From contig SVRA01000010.1 of assembly GCA_015065075.1 (NCBI GenBank), positions 1 through 33,481 of the forward strand: a stretch of DNA of 33,481 bases, read 5' to 3'. The stretch is from Oscillospiraceae bacterium (GTDB lineage: Bacteria > Bacillota > Clostridia > Oscillospirales > CAG-272). The notes beneath the pieces were generated by a model. The model was not told the origin of the DNA and ran no database searches. It saw nothing but the letters and a program-made list of their open reading frames with translations. Every line of letters begins with the position of its first letter. Positions within the stretch are counted from its first letter, which is position 1. This document shows, piece after piece, positions 33,311-33,481 of this stretch. The translations under genes were made by a program, and so were the position numbers.

Positions 33311-33348
33311 CCAGAACGAAGCAACCCTGATGGGTTGCTTCGTTCTGG
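33311..33348. repeat. Long perfect hairpin sharing its core with the adjacent terminator
   Basis: A perfect 17-bp stem (CCAGAACGAAGCAACCC and its complement) has loop TGAT. The inner AAGCAACCCTG..GGGTTGCTT is shared with the hairpin 107 bp to the left. Neither strand has a T-run after it, so it is not a standard terminator. Confidence 0.85.
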
Positions 33349-33481
33349 CTCGTCTTGACAAAAAAGATGCCGCCTTGAAAATAGTAACAATCCTTGTATT
33401 ATAAGGAACTTCAAGATTTATAGCAATTATTTTTCAGCCGTTTGATCGGTTGGTAGCGTTATTTTGCGAAATCAACGCTTT

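Larger units (their letters stand above)
33005..33481. other. Gene-free right end of the window
   Basis: Apart from the hairpins and tentative promoter listed separately, this 477-bp stretch shows no supported gene. The only ORF noticed (54 codons, 33240-33404) runs through the long hairpin and lacks a ribosome site. The last ~75 bp are AT-rich with no recognised feature. Confidence 0.7.

Noticed and set aside
33198-33348. Possible CRISPR-like repeats in the right-end region
   Set aside because: There are only two hairpins, with different stem lengths and no regular spacer array or cas genes.
33240-33404. 54-codon plus-strand ORF at the right end
   Set aside because: It has no ribosome site, reads through a 17-bp perfect hairpin and resembles no family.

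Overview
The window looks like a chromosomal segment of a Gram-positive anaerobe of the Clostridia (Bacillota), probably an uncultured gut or anaerobic-habitat lineage. This rests on paired GlgC/GlgD ADP-glucose pyrophosphorylase genes, AddAB instead of RecBCD, a holB-ricT neighbourhood, a 2[4Fe-4S] ferredoxin, strong GGAGG ribosome sites and consensus TTGACA-17-TATAAT promoters. Base composition is moderate, and more AT-rich around 27.2-28.1 kb. I see no rRNA, tRNA, insertion sequence, prophage or CRISPR array. Most of the window is core metabolism, packed into operons that are separated by clear intrinsic terminators.

Layout. 1-4057 (+): the 3' end of addB and complete addA (recombinational repair). 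4110-5429 (-): enolase. 5546-17432 (-): a seven-gene glycogen operon in the transcribed order glgB, glgC, glgD, glgA, glgP, a GH13 alpha-glucan hydrolase, then a FolC-like protein that has lost its catalytic motifs. A perfect consensus promoter (17497-17525) starts the operon and a terminator (5494-5540) ends it. Several junctions carry hairpins. 17705-21871 (+): holB, ricT, a small ferredoxin (below the ORF-track cutoff), a TTG-started trmN6-like methyltransferase and a TtcA-family tRNA thiolase. 21930-24251: a CBM9-like protein and a ZIP metal transporter (-), divergent from an MntP-family manganese exporter (+). 24379-27007 (+): deoC-punA-deoB nucleoside catabolism. 27198-27989 (-): an AT-rich XRE/TPR regulator. 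28175-31990 (-): proB-proA-proC plus a membrane-anchored alpha/beta hydrolase. 32150-33004 (-): a leaderless two-module DUF11 protein. 33005-33481: a gene-free, hairpin-rich end.

How it works together. The glycogen operon makes ADP-glucose (GlgC, with GlgD as likely modulator), elongates (GlgA), branches (GlgB) and remobilises the polymer (GlgP and the GH13 enzyme). deoC-punA-deoB turns purine (deoxy)nucleosides into free bases and glycolytic precursors. proBAC makes proline from glutamate. The divergent ZIP/MntP pair suggests metal homeostasis, an importer next to an exporter.

The least ordinary items are the degenerate FolC-like protein in the glycogen operon, the inverted repeat over the mntP -35 box, the Cys-rich MntP loop, the ferredoxin set among Fe-S-dependent tRNA-modification genes, the leaderless DUF11 gene, and the right-end cluster of hairpins that includes two sharing one core. 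I did not find a clearly new multi-gene defence or mobile system here.
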